DNA of 64,000 bases from Amycolatopsis lexingtonensis. GTDB taxonomy: Bacteria; Actinomycetota; Actinomycetes; Mycobacteriales; Pseudonocardiaceae. This document shows positions 26,222 to 35,626 of the stretch, piece by piece; the stretch's first letter is position 1, and the number at the start of each line of letters is the position of its first letter. The notes under the pieces were generated by a model. It ran no database searches, was not told where the DNA came from, and saw only the letters and a program-made list of their open reading frames with translations. The stretch spans positions 6,732,501-6,796,500 of the forward strand of contig NZ_JADBEG010000001.1 in NCBI RefSeq assembly GCF_014873755.1, given 5' to 3'. Both the position numbers and the translations under genes were made by a program.

Positions 26222-27988
26222 TCAGGAGACCTCCGCGCTCTTTTCTGGCTCGAGTCCGGCGTTCAGTTCGCCCGTGTGGGTGGGCTCGCCGTGGTCGCGC
26301 TTGAACGGCGTCGGCCGCTTCGGGGGCTTGACCGGGGCGAACTTCTTGGTCGGGGCGTCCAAGTGGTCCGGGACGCTGACGGAGCCGGGGGCCGGCAACG
26401 GCGCGGCCGGCGGTCGGGGGGTGGCGAGCGCGGGCGGGAGCACCGGCCGGACCGGGGTGAACCGGCGGGTCGGCGGCTCGGTCTTGGCGACCCGCTCGGC
26501 GATCCGGGCGGCGAGCTCGTCCAGGCGGTCTTCCGGCTCGACCGGGACGGCGCTCGGGGCGGGCGCGTGGCCGGCGCGGCCGCGCAACGCCGTGTGCAGG
26601 CCGTCCCACAGCGTGCCGTCGGACTTGTCCCGCGGGTCCGGGTCGACCAGCACCACGCCGATGATCGGGATGCGCTGGTCGGCGAGCTGCCGCGCGACGG
26701 TGTGCAGCCAGAGCGTGTTGGCGTGCCCGGCCTTGACGACGAGCACGGTCTCCTTGCCGAGGTGTTCCAGGTCGGTCCACGCCGTGCCGGGGGCGACCGT
26801 GCCGACGCCGATGCGGCGCTCGCCCGGCTCGCCGGCCGCGTCACCGGCGCCGAGCACCGGGACGTCGCTCTTGGCCTCGGCCGCCAGCTTGCGGACGTCC
26901 TCGCCGGGCAGGTCGTCGACGACGCTCGCGCCGTCCGCCAGCTGTCCGGCGATGTCGAGGGCGAGCGCGGCGGCGACCTTCGGCGCACCGAGCTCGAGCA
27001 CCGACACCCCGCGCGGGTCCTTCTTGACCACGCGGGCCAGCGTCGTGGCGACGCGCTCGCGGTCGGACACCACCCGCGAGCGCTGCCACACCCGGGCCAG
27101 GCCGCGCCGCTTCGACGGCAGCTGGGCGAGCACGGACGCGCCGAGGTGCGCGGAGATCTCGCGGCGCAGCACCGGCCGGTCGCGCGACACCGCGCCGACC
27201 GCGACGAGCGCGAGCCCGAGGGCCAGGCCGAGCGCGAACCCGATGCCGGCGTTGGTCGCGGTGGTCTTGAGGAACGCCTTCGGCAGCGCGCGGGGCGCGT
27301 CGACGATCTGTGTGCCCGCGGCGACCTGCGGGCTGCCGATGCCGGCCTGCTGGGCGCGGGAGTCGAAGTCGGACACCTGCGAGGCGAGCGCGGCCCGGCG
27401 GCCGTAGAGGCCTTCGAGGGTGCTGGCGTTCGCGTTGCGGCCCTTGCCGGTCTCGTCGGCGATCTGCTGGTCGACCTTGGCCAGCTCGTCCTGGGCGTTC
27501 TTGCGCTGGTCGAGGATGGCCTTGGACTGCGCGGCCGCCGCGGCCTGGCTGCGCTGGACGTGGTCGGCGATGAACGTGTCGGCCAGCGCCCCCGCCTGCG
27601 CCACGGCCTCTTCGTTGCTCTTGGCCTTGACGGTGATCTGCAGGACGTTGTTCGTCAGGCCCAGGCCCGCGTAGTTCTTCATGAACTCTTCGGGCGCTTC
27701 GGTGCTGCCCAGCTTCTTCAGCGCGCCTTCGGCGATCTGCGTCGTCGACAGCACGGCGACGTCGGTGCGCATGAGCGTGCCGCTGTCGGTCGGCGAGTCG
27801 TCCTGGTGGACGACGATCACCTTGGCGACCGCGGTCGGCGGCGCCGGCAGCACGATCGCGACCGCCGCGCCGGCGATCAGCCCGAGCAGTGCTGTGGCGA
27901 GCCAGAAGCGCTTGCGGCGGCGGATCGCGACGAAGAGGCGCTGGAGGTCGACCAGCGGAGCGGCCGGGGTTTCGGGAGCAGTCGTCAC
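26222..27988 (-). CDS. Wzz-like chain-length/co-polymerase protein with degenerate ATPase domain
   Basis: The 588-aa protein has an N-terminal Wzz domain: membrane helix near 32-52, an extracytoplasmic part with coiled coil about 150-210, and a second helix near 245-265. A cytoplasmic region in the position of a BY-kinase domain follows. No Walker A (GxxxxGKS/T) is visible (LELGAPKVAAALAL stands there) and there is no tyrosine cluster. The last 100 residues are Pro-rich and charged. GTG start overlaps the stop of the second Wzz-like gene. It should control chain length or export with the polymerase. Confidence 0.75.
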   Translation of the reverse strand: MTTAPETPAAPLVDLQRLFVAIRRRKRFWLATALLGLIAGAAVAIVLPAPPTAVAKVIVVHQDDSPTDSGTLMRTDVAVLSTTQIAEGALKKLGSTEAPEEFMKNYAGLGLTNNVLQITVKAKSNEEAVAQAGALADTFIADHVQRSQAAAAAQSKAILDQRKNAQDELAKVDQQIADETGKGRNANASTLEGLYGRRAALASQVSDFDSRAQQAGIGSPQVAAGTQIVDAPRALPKAFLKTTATNAGIGFALGLALGLALVAVGAVSRDRPVLRREISAHLGASVLAQLPSKRRGLARVWQRSRVVSDRERVATTLARVVKKDPRGVSVLELGAPKVAAALALDIAGQLADGASVVDDLPGEDVRKLAAEAKSDVPVLGAGDAAGEPGERRIGVGTVAPGTAWTDLEHLGKETVLVVKAGHANTLWLHTVARQLADQRIPIIGVVLVDPDPRDKSDGTLWDGLHTALRGRAGHAPAPSAVPVEPEDRLDELAARIAERVAKTEPPTRRFTPVRPVLPPALATPRPPAAPLPAPGSVSVPDHLDAPTKKFAPVKPPKRPTPFKRDHGEPTHTGELNAGLEPEKSAEVS

Positions 27989-29346
27989 GCCGAACCTGCC
28001 AGGGCTTTCTCGGGGGCTTCCGCCGCGGGTTCGGGCTTCTTCTCCGGCTCGGCCGGTCGGACGGGGTGGGTCAGGACGGCTCCGACGATCTCCTGGCCGG
28101 CGTCGGCGCAGGCCTCGGCGAGCCGGACGAGTTCCCACGCGGTGCGGGTGCCCGCCCCGATGACCACCAGCACGCCGGAGTCGGGACCGGCGTCCGGCAC
28201 GGTCGGCCGCCCGGCCGAGTACTCGAAGACGCGCAGCGGCACGGACAGCCGGTCGGCCAGCCCGGCGAGCTGCGCCGCAGCCAGGCGGCCGGTCTCGTCG
28301 TCGTCGCCGACCAGGAGCAGGACGTCGGCCGGGCCGGTGGACAGCCGGGCCAGCACCCGCCGGTAGCGGATGTTCCGGTTGACCTCGTCGGCCGAGGTCG
28401 CCACCGGGGGAAGCACCCACGGCCGGTCGCCGCCGAGCAGCCGCCGGACCTTGCCGGCGAACCCGGTCGCCGGGAGCTGGTCGCCCTGCGGCGTCGTGAC
28501 GTCGACGCCGGCGAGGATCGGCGCGCCCAGCGCGGACGCGATCTGCGGTTCGCCGCGCAGCCGCCGGTCGGCGCGTGCGGTGAACAGGTGGCCGAACACG
28601 CCGGCGAGGAAGAACAGCACCGCGCCGCCGACGGCGAGCTGCGTCAGCGTCGGCGCGGCCGCCGCGTCCGGGCGCTCGGCGCTGCCCATCACGACGGTGT
28701 TGCCGACGCCGGTGGCGAGGTCGGCCTGGTTCAGGTCGTTGATGGCCTGCTCCAGCGACGTCCGCAGCCCTTCGAGCTGGGTGCGGACCTGGACGCTTTC
28801 GACGGTGAGGTCCCCGCCGACGTTCTTGGCGATGTCGCTGATCTTCTCGGTGGTCAGCTTGACCTGGTTGCGCAGCGACTCGCGCTGCTCCTGGGCCAGC
28901 TGCACCGACGCGTCCGCGGAGTTGCTGGCCAGCTGCGTGGAGTACTTGACGAACTGCTGCGCGACCTGGTCGGCGAGCTGCTGGGCGTGCTCGGCGGTGT
29001 CGGCCGAGACGGTGATCGTCACGACGTTGCCGTTCGCCACCGACGTCTTGACCTGCTTCTTCAGCTCGGCGCCCGTGGGGTGCCAGGCCAGCTGCGCGGC
29101 GGCGCGGTCGAGGACGACCGAGCTGGTCGCGACCTCGGCCTGGGTCAGCAGCTCGTCGGCCTGCCGCGGTCCTTGCAGCAGCACGCTCGACGACGTCTGG
29201 TAGCCCGGCGAAAGCAGGAACGACGCAGCGGCGCCGACTGCCGCGCCCAAGAGGGCGAGGGCGGCCAGCAGCCGCCATCGTCGCCGGACGACCTGCCCGA
29301 TCAGGGCCAGGCGCACCGTGTCTTCAGTCAACGGCGGTATCTCCAT
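27985..29346 (-). CDS. Wzz-like protein, paralogue upstream of the 26222 gene
   Basis: The 453-aa protein has membrane helices near 26-46 and 238-258 flanking an extracytoplasmic domain with a coiled coil (about 140-215). The cytoplasmic part has VLLLVGDDDETGRLAAAQLA where a kinase P-loop would lie. The invariant Lys-Ser/Thr is absent, so ATP binding is doubtful. The architecture matches actinomycete Wzz-containing exopolysaccharide proteins. It begins a block of coupled genes after a 109-bp gap that holds an inverted repeat, so it may have its own promoter. Confidence 0.75.
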   Translation of the reverse strand: MEIPPLTEDTVRLALIGQVVRRRWRLLAALALLGAAVGAAASFLLSPGYQTSSSVLLQGPRQADELLTQAEVATSSVVLDRAAAQLAWHPTGAELKKQVKTSVANGNVVTITVSADTAEHAQQLADQVAQQFVKYSTQLASNSADASVQLAQEQRESLRNQVKLTTEKISDIAKNVGGDLTVESVQVRTQLEGLRTSLEQAINDLNQADLATGVGNTVVMGSAERPDAAAAPTLTQLAVGGAVLFFLAGVFGHLFTARADRRLRGEPQIASALGAPILAGVDVTTPQGDQLPATGFAGKVRRLLGGDRPWVLPPVATSADEVNRNIRYRRVLARLSTGPADVLLLVGDDDETGRLAAAQLAGLADRLSVPLRVFEYSAGRPTVPDAGPDSGVLVVIGAGTRTAWELVRLAEACADAGQEIVGAVLTHPVRPAEPEKKPEPAAEAPEKALAGSA

Positions 29347-29426
29347 TCCTGAGACGGGTACGCCGAACGGGGTCGTCGGATCGGCCGGTTACCCGAACCG
29401 TCGTCGGACCGGGAATTTTGGTTACA

Positions 29427-29451
29427 CGTTCGGTGAGTTCTTGACCGAACG
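29427..29451. promoter_or_regulatory. Inverted repeat between the GT4 and Wzz-like genes
   Basis: The arms cgttcggt (29427-29434) and accgaacg (29444-29451) are perfectly complementary, with a 9-nt spacer. They lie in the 109-bp gap downstream of the Wzz-like start and just beyond the stop of the GT4 gene at 29456. It could be a weak terminator for the dehydrogenase-GT4 pair or an operator for the Wzz-like gene. No T-run follows on the minus strand. Confidence 0.4.
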
Positions 29452-29455
29452 GCGA

Positions 29456-30626
29456 TCAGGACTTCACGGCGTGCTCATACGCGGCGAGCAGGTTCTTCGC
29501 CGAGTTCTCCCACGAGAGCGCGCCGGCGACCCTGGCCTGCCCGAGCTTGCCCATCCGGACCCGCTCTTCGGGGTCGTCGAGCAGCTGGGAGACGAGTTTC
29601 GCGAACGCCGATTCGTCGTTGGCCGGGGCGTAGACCGCCGCGTCGCCGGCCGAGACGCGCGCCTCGCGCAGCTCGAACGAGACGATCGGCTTGCTCATCG
29701 CCATGTACTCCATGACCTTGTTCATCGTGGAGACGTCGTTGAGCGGGTTCAGCGGGTCCGGCGACAGGCAGACGTCGGCGGTCGAGAGGTAGCGGACGAG
29801 GTCCTCGTCGGAGATCCGGCCGGTGAACTCGACCTGGTTGGCCAGCCCGAGCTTCGCCGAGAGCGCGACCATGTCGTCGAAGGCGTCGCCGGAGCCGACG
29901 AACACCGCGTGCCAGTCGGTGCGCCCGACCTCGTCACGCAGCTTCGCGAGCGCGCGCAGGGCGTAGTCGACGCCGTCCTGCGGGCCCATCACGCCGAGGT
30001 AGGCCAGCAGGTGCGGCTTGCCCTTCTTCAGTTCGGGCTCGGCCGGGACCTCGTGGAACCGCTCGACGACCGGGGCGCTGCGCACCACGAAGACGTCTTC
30101 GGGCTTCTTGCCGCCGCGGATCCGGGCGACCTGCTTGTAGCTCTCGTTCGTCGAGATGACGACGTCGGCGGCGCGGTAGGTGGCGCGTTCGAGCGCGCAC
30201 ACCCCGCGGTAGAGCAGGTCCTGCCCGCGGTCGAAGCGCGAAAGGTACAGCTCGGGGCAGAGGTCGTGCTGGTCGAAGATGAACTTCGCGCCTTGGCGCT
30301 TCAGCACCTTCGCGACCAGGTACAGCAGGTCCGGCGGGTTGCAGGCGTGCACCACGTCGACCGGGCCGACCTTGCGGGCCAGCCGCAGCGTGTGCCACAG
30401 CGCGCTGCCGTACTCCTGCAGGTAGCCGGCCGGGCCGCCGGTCGCCGCCTTCAGTGGGTAGCGGTGGATGTGGACGTCGTCGACGACGGCTTCGGCCTCG
30501 GTGTCGCGTTTCGTGCCCTGCGGGCAGATCACGTGGACTTCCCACCCGGCGTCGCGCAGGGTCGTGGACTCCTGCCAGACGCGCCGGTCGAAGGGAACGG
30601 AGAGGTTTTCGACGAGGATGAGCGCT

Positions 30627-30646
<20 letters not shown>
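29456..30646 (-). CDS. Family 4 glycosyltransferase
   Basis: The 396-aa GT-B protein has the GT4 donor-side signature (MNKVMEYMAMSKPIVSFELR) and an acceptor domain beginning ILVENLSVPFDRRVWQESTT, a pattern common to WcaI-like polysaccharide transferases. VVHACNPPDLLYLVA marks the mid N-domain. The ATG at 30646 is preferred; a TTG at 30658 gives a slightly longer form. Either way the gene overlaps the end of the dehydrogenase gene by 20 to 32 bp. It probably adds a uronate or another early sugar of the repeat unit. Confidence 0.85.
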
Positions 30647-31943
<1,297 letters not shown>

Positions 31944-32156
31944 GCCAAAACCTCCGCTTTTCCCGCGCGACCCATCCCTTGGTCGGCGGGCACCCCTGGA
32001 TCGTTACCGCGAGGGCGGCGAACGGGGTAATGCGTGAGACGGCGGTGAGGCGCAACGGTTTACCCGCGGGAAAGTGTCTCGATTCAGCCCGGAATGCACC
32101 TTTCCGTGGGTGATCAACACGGTCGGGGCCGCGGCGGTCAGCGGTTACCGCGCGAC

Positions 32157-32188
32157 GGGGCCGATCCGCTCGAGCGCGGACCGGCCCC
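32157..32188 (-). terminator. Hairpin downstream of the chitosanase gene
   Basis: ggggccgatccgc (32157-32169) pairs with gcggaccggcccc (32176-32188) as a 13-bp stem with one mismatch and a 6-nt loop. It lies 15 bp beyond the chitosanase stop, in the right place for a terminator that separates chitosanase transcription from the polysaccharide operon. The rest of 31944-32156 has no gene and probably holds the operon promoter. I could not pick out -35/-10 boxes with confidence. Confidence 0.55.
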
Positions 32189-32202
32189 GGGAATGCGCGG
32201 GT

Positions 32203-32898
32203 TCAGTTGTTGTTCACGAAGGTGCTGGCGAGGCTCTCGCCCTTGCTCACCGCGTTGGCGTGGTTCTCGATCGGCGAGACTTTCGAGTTCTTGAAGCAGA
32301 TGTACGTCACGCCGGAGTCGGTGCCGCCGTTGGACGGGTCGGGGTTGATGCCGAGGTCCTTCGCCGTCGCGTAGGACGCTTCGCCGATGATCTGCGACGG
32401 GCCAGTGTCGCCGATGACGGCGTACTCGACCTTGCCGTTGTAGATCACCGCGCAGGAACCGCCGCCCTTCAGCTGCGACGACGTATACTTCCAGATGCTG
32501 CTGGAGCTCGGCACGACGATGTAGGGCAGCTTCGCGGCGTTGAGCGCCTTGCCGTCGGACTGGTGGAACGCGGTGTCGTCCTGGAAGCAGCAGTCGGTGT
32601 TCTCGTTGCACTGCGTGGTGCGCTGGCCGTCGCAGTCGATGTCCATGTCGGCTTTCCAGAACACGGCGCCGTTGGCGTCGCAGACGGCGACCGTCTTGCC
32701 CGAAACGTCTTCGTCGGTCTTGTACTTGCCGTTCGAAATCTGGTGGCAGCTGGTCGTCTTGGCCAGCAGCTGGGCCGCGGTGGGCCCGGCTTCGACGGTG
32801 GCCGGGGCCGCCGGTGCGGCCGGCGCGGCGGTGGCGAGCGTGGCGGGCATCATGGCCGACGCCAGCGCCAGGGTCGCGAGCAGGATCAGTTTCCGCAT
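32203..32898 (-). CDS. Secreted GH75 chitosanase
   Basis: The 231-aa protein has a Sec signal peptide (about 1-25, ending ATAAPAA) and a single GH75 domain. AVFWKADMDIDCDGQ and YAVIGDTGPSQIIGEASYA hold the Asp and Glu expected of the inverting catalytic pair, and paired Cys residues suit a secreted enzyme. GH75 enzymes cut chitosan endo-wise outside the cell. The gene stands alone behind a palindromic operator at 32918-32934. It might instead process a glucosamine-containing glycan made by the neighbouring operons, but there is no direct sign of this. Confidence 0.87.
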   Translation of the reverse strand: MRKLILLATLALASAMMPATLATAAPAAPAAPATVEAGPTAAQLLAKTTSCHQISNGKYKTDEDVSGKTVAVCDANGAVFWKADMDIDCDGQRTTQCNENTDCCFQDDTAFHQSDGKALNAAKLPYIVVPSSSSIWKYTSSQLKGGGSCAVIYNGKVEYAVIGDTGPSQIIGEASYATAKDLGINPDPSNGGTDSGVTYICFKNSKVSPIENHANAVSKGESLASTFVNNN

Positions 32899-32917
32899 TT
32901 CCTGGTGCTCCCTTTAG

Positions 32918-32934
32918 TTAGGAAACTTTCCTTA
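32918..32934. promoter_or_regulatory. Near-perfect palindromic operator before the chitosanase gene
   Basis: ttaggaaactttcctta is a 17-bp palindrome centred on C with one mismatched pair. It ends 20 bp before the chitosanase ATG. From memory, a closely similar palindrome upstream of actinomycete chitosanase genes is bound by the ROK-family repressor CsnR, which is released by chitosan oligomers. The same control is inferred here; no csnR gene is in the window. Confidence 0.65.
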
Positions 32935-33094
32935 CGGCGGCGGGGCACCAGGATGCACCGCGGGCGGCACCGGGTTCAAGACCTCCGGGTGCGGGAATTT
33001 CCCATCATGCGGCCGGATTTGACGAAAAAGGCTGCTCACCGGGTGCGGTCACCCAAAATTGGTCTGGACCGTGTTCCGGTCAGCGGCAACGCGG

Positions 33095-33742
33095 CTAGCC
33101 ACGACGGAACAGCCGCGTCACCCAGTGCGGCCGCCGATACCCGCCTTCGAGCACGCCCTCGAGCCAAGCGACGTCGAGCTCGTGGTGGAGCTCCGTGCGC
33201 GCCTGCAGCCAGCCGTCGCGGCGGACCGCGCCGCCGTCGCTCGTGTAGACCCGCGTCGCGCCGGCCTGGCGCAGCCGCTCCAGCACGCGCTTGTCGTAGG
33301 CGCCGAACGGCAGCGAGTACCGCCGCACCGGCTTCCCGCACAGGTCACCGAGGAGCTTCGGCGCGTCGGTCAGCTCGCGGCGGGCGTGGCGGTCGTCGAG
33401 CCGCCGCCAGTCGCGCGGCTCCCAGCCGTGCGAGCCGATCTCCATCCCGGCGCGCACGAGCTCGCGCAGGCCGTCGCGGTCGAGGTAGCCGCGCTGCCCG
33501 AGGCGGCCGGCCAGCGGGAAGAACTCCGCCGTGAGCCCGCGGTCGACCAGCCTCGGCAGCGCGATCTCGACGTCGGACTCGTTGCCGTCGTCGAAGGTCA
33601 GGTGGACGTCGTCCCGCTCGGCGACGTCGAGCACGTCGTCGAACTGGTCGACGGTCAGCCAGCGCTCGTCTTCGCCCGGGTCGAGCTGGCGAGCCGGCCT
33701 GCCGATCCCGTGCACGGCGAGGACTACCGCCACCATTCCCAC
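33095..33742 (-). CDS. NodB-like polysaccharide deacetylase homologue with an altered metal site
   Basis: The 215-aa protein has the NodB motif 1 (VHLTFDDGNESD). Motif 2 appears as EIGSHGWEPRDWR, where the family's second zinc-ligand His (usually four residues after the first) is Pro. YSLPFGAYDKRVL stands at motif 3. No signal peptide is seen. Intact family members remove N- or O-acetyl groups from glycans in a metal-dependent way; this one may be inactive, altered or use another ligand. It stands between the chitosanase and the dimethylargininase-like gene. Confidence 0.78.
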   Translation of the reverse strand: MGMVAVVLAVHGIGRPARQLDPGEDERWLTVDQFDDVLDVAERDDVHLTFDDGNESDVEIALPRLVDRGLTAEFFPLAGRLGQRGYLDRDGLRELVRAGMEIGSHGWEPRDWRRLDDRHARRELTDAPKLLGDLCGKPVRRYSLPFGAYDKRVLERLRQAGATRVYTSDGGAVRRDGWLQARTELHHELDVAWLEGVLEGGYRRPHWVTRLFRRG

Positions 33743-33822
33743 CGCCTGCCACCGCGAGTAGTCGATTTGTTACTTCGATTAATCGCCGTGGCAAACGGGT
33801 GAGTTACAGGTTCCGGACGGAT

Positions 33823-34659
33823 TCACCCCTTGCGAATCTCCAAGGTGCAGCACTTCGGGCCGCCACCGGCTTTCCGCAGCTCGGAGATGTCGACGTAAAC
33901 CGGCTCATAACCACGCTCCGCAAGCAGACCACCCAATCGAGTGGCCTCCACGGGGAGGACGACATTGCGGCCATCGGACACGCCGTTGAGGCCGAAACAT
34001 TCGGCGTCTTCCTTCGTCGCGTGCACGGCGTCCGGGAACAGCCGCTCGAGCACGCGGCGTGAGCCGGCCGAGAAGGCCTCCGGGTAGTAGACGATCTGCG
34101 CGCGCGTCGTGTCGGTGGCTTCCGCGAGCACGAACAGCGCCGTGTCGAGGTGGTAGTAGCGCGGGTCGACCAGGTGCAGCGAGACGACCGGGACGCCGAG
34201 GACCTCCTGCGCCTCGGCGTGCGCGGCCGGGTCGGTGCGGAAGCCGGTGCCGGCGAGCAGCAGCGTGCCCGTCCAGGCGAAGTCGCCCTCGGCCTCGTTG
34301 ATCTTCTCGGGCATGGTGATGTCGCGGTAGCCGTGTTCGACGAACCAGCGGCGGAAGTGCTCGGCCTCGGCGGCCCGCTGCGGCGCGCGGAACCGCGAGC
34401 CGAGCACCCGGCCGTCGACGACGGTGCCGGAGTTGGCGGCGAAGACCATGTCGGGCAGCCCGGGCTGGGCGTCGATCTCCTCGACGGTGTGGCCGAGGCG
34501 GCGGTAGGTGTCGCGCAGCTCGGTCCACTGCGCGACGGCGACGTCGGCGCTGACCGGCTGGGTCGGGTCCATCCAGGGGTTGATGACGTAGTCCACCGCG
34601 AAGAAGCGCGGCGGGCACATCAGGTATCGACGGGTGGTCGGTACGCGCATCGCCTGCAT
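33823..34659 (-). CDS. Dimethylarginine dimethylaminohydrolase/amidinotransferase-family protein
   Basis: The 278-aa protein has the pentein-fold signatures. DMVFAANSGTVVDGRV and EAEGDFAWTG carry substrate-binding acids, YYHLDTALFVL holds the catalytic His, and GGGPKCCTLEIRKG near the C terminus holds the nucleophilic Cys. This matches dimethylargininase, which hydrolyses methylated arginines to citrulline, or a close guanidino hydrolase. Start at 34659 is chosen; a second ATG at 34650 is possible. The gene is divergent from an Lrp/AsnC regulator 65 bp away, a known pairing for amino-acid catabolism. Confidence 0.85.
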   Translation of the reverse strand: MQAMRVPTTRRYLMCPPRFFAVDYVINPWMDPTQPVSADVAVAQWTELRDTYRRLGHTVEEIDAQPGLPDMVFAANSGTVVDGRVLGSRFRAPQRAAEAEHFRRWFVEHGYRDITMPEKINEAEGDFAWTGTLLLAGTGFRTDPAAHAEAQEVLGVPVVSLHLVDPRYYHLDTALFVLAEATDTTRAQIVYYPEAFSAGSRRVLERLFPDAVHATKEDAECFGLNGVSDGRNVVLPVEATRLGGLLAERGYEPVYVDISELRKAGGGPKCCTLEIRKG

Positions 34660-34724
34660 GGTTGCAGGGTAAGGGGCGCCTAATATCGCAATCAATCGCT
34701 GTTCGCTGCGCACATCTGTGCTAA
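34660..34724. promoter_or_regulatory. Divergent promoter region between the DDAH-like gene and asnC-type gene
   Basis: This AT-richer 65-bp space separates two divergent starts and includes taatat (34681-34686), which could serve as a -10 box for the plus strand, and atcgcaatcaatcgct. It must hold promoters for both genes and is the likely binding site of the Lrp/AsnC regulator. No exact operator can be defined by eye. Confidence 0.5.
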
Positions 34725-35180
34725 ATGTTGCGTGTGAACACCATCGACCAGCGAATCGTTTCGTGTCTCGTGGCGAACGCACGAAGCAGCTACGCGGAGA
34801 TCGGCAAGGTGGTCGGCTTGTCCGCCCCGGCGGTCAAGCGGCGCGTCGACCGGTTGCTGGAGACGGGCATCCTGCGCGGCTTCACGGCGGTCGTCGACCC
34901 GGAGGCGCTGGGCTGGGGCACGGAGGCGTTCGTCGAGGTCACGTGCCAGGGCAACATCACGCCGGCGCGGATCCGGGCGAGGTTGGAGCCCTTGCCGGAG
35001 GTGGTGGCGGCGTACACGGTGTCAGGCGCGGCGGACGCGATCGTTCATCTGCGGGCGGCGGACATCCATCATTTGGAGACCGCTTTGGAGCGGCTGCGGG
35101 GGTTGGAGATCGTGGATCGGACGGTGTCGACCGTGGTGCTTTCGCGGTTGTTGGAGCGGCCGCCGACGCCGGAGGAGTGA
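34725..35180 (+). CDS. Lrp/AsnC-family transcriptional regulator
   Basis: The 151-aa protein has an N-terminal winged helix (IDQRIVSCLVANARSSYAEI then LSAPAVKRRVDRLLETGILR) and a C-terminal RAM ligand-binding domain (from about residue 65, with VVAAYTVSGAADAIVHL and the conserved Gly/Asp turn). Such regulators bind amino acids and assemble as octamers. Divergence from the dimethylargininase-like gene suggests it controls arginine or methylarginine catabolism. The 3' neighbour at 35235 converges on it. Confidence 0.9.
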   Translation: MLRVNTIDQRIVSCLVANARSSYAEIGKVVGLSAPAVKRRVDRLLETGILRGFTAVVDPEALGWGTEAFVEVTCQGNITPARIRARLEPLPEVVAAYTVSGAADAIVHLRAADIHHLETALERLRGLEIVDRTVSTVVLSRLLERPPTPEE

Positions 35181-35234
35181 GGCCTCCGGCCCCCGTCTTC
35201 CAGCTTATCGGCGGGGACCGACAGTTCCGGTCGC

Positions 35235-35603
35235 TCAGCCCGCCAGCGCCCGCAGCACCAGCGAGGCCTCATCCGGGTGCAGCCGCAGCTCCGTGCGGCC
35301 GCCCGCCGCGTGAAAAGTCACCGACTGCTGGTCGACCGCCTGCATCGTCAGCTCGCCCGGATCGAACGGCACCGGCTCCGCGCCCGGCGTCCGCCACGTC
35401 GCCGGGCCCTCGCCGACCGCCACCCAGCCGCGGCGCTCCCGGCCCTCCGTCAGCTCCTCGGACCGCAGTACGCCCGGCACCGACACCCGCTCTCCACGCG
35501 CGAAGGCCGCGGCCCGGGCCCGGCGGCGGCGGGCGCCGAACAGCTCGGACATGTCGATCATCGTCAGCAGGTTGCCCACCAGCACCACCAGCAGTTCCCC
35601 CAT
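35235..35603 (-). CDS. Hypothetical protein with N-terminal hydrophobic segment
   Basis: The 122-aa protein starts with a hydrophobic stretch (about 3-17) followed by a run of Arg and Ala, then a soluble domain with alternating beta-like segments (WVAVGEGPATWRTPG, VTFHAAGGRTELRL). I do not recognise a family. The length and anchor recall DUF2550-type actinomycete proteins, but the match is not firm. It is divergent from the enoyl-CoA hydratase gene with only 23 bp between starts, so both promoters must overlap coding sequence. Confidence 0.55.
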   Translation of the reverse strand: MGELLVVLVGNLLTMIDMSELFGARRRRARAAAFARGERVSVPGVLRSEELTEGRERRGWVAVGEGPATWRTPGAEPVPFDPGELTMQAVDQQSVTFHAAGGRTELRLHPDEASLVLRALAG

Positions 35604-35611
35604 GCCTCCAC

Positions 35612-35617
35612 TAATAC
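35612..35617 (+). promoter_or_regulatory. Candidate -10 box giving a leaderless enoyl-CoA hydratase mRNA
   Basis: taatac lies 9 nt before the ATG at 35627, and the divergent start is only 23 bp away, so no room is left for a usual ribosome site. A transcript starting at or next to the ATG (leaderless, common in actinomycetes) would explain the spacing. No convincing -35 box is seen. Confidence 0.4.
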
Positions 35618-35626
35618 CCTGGCCAG

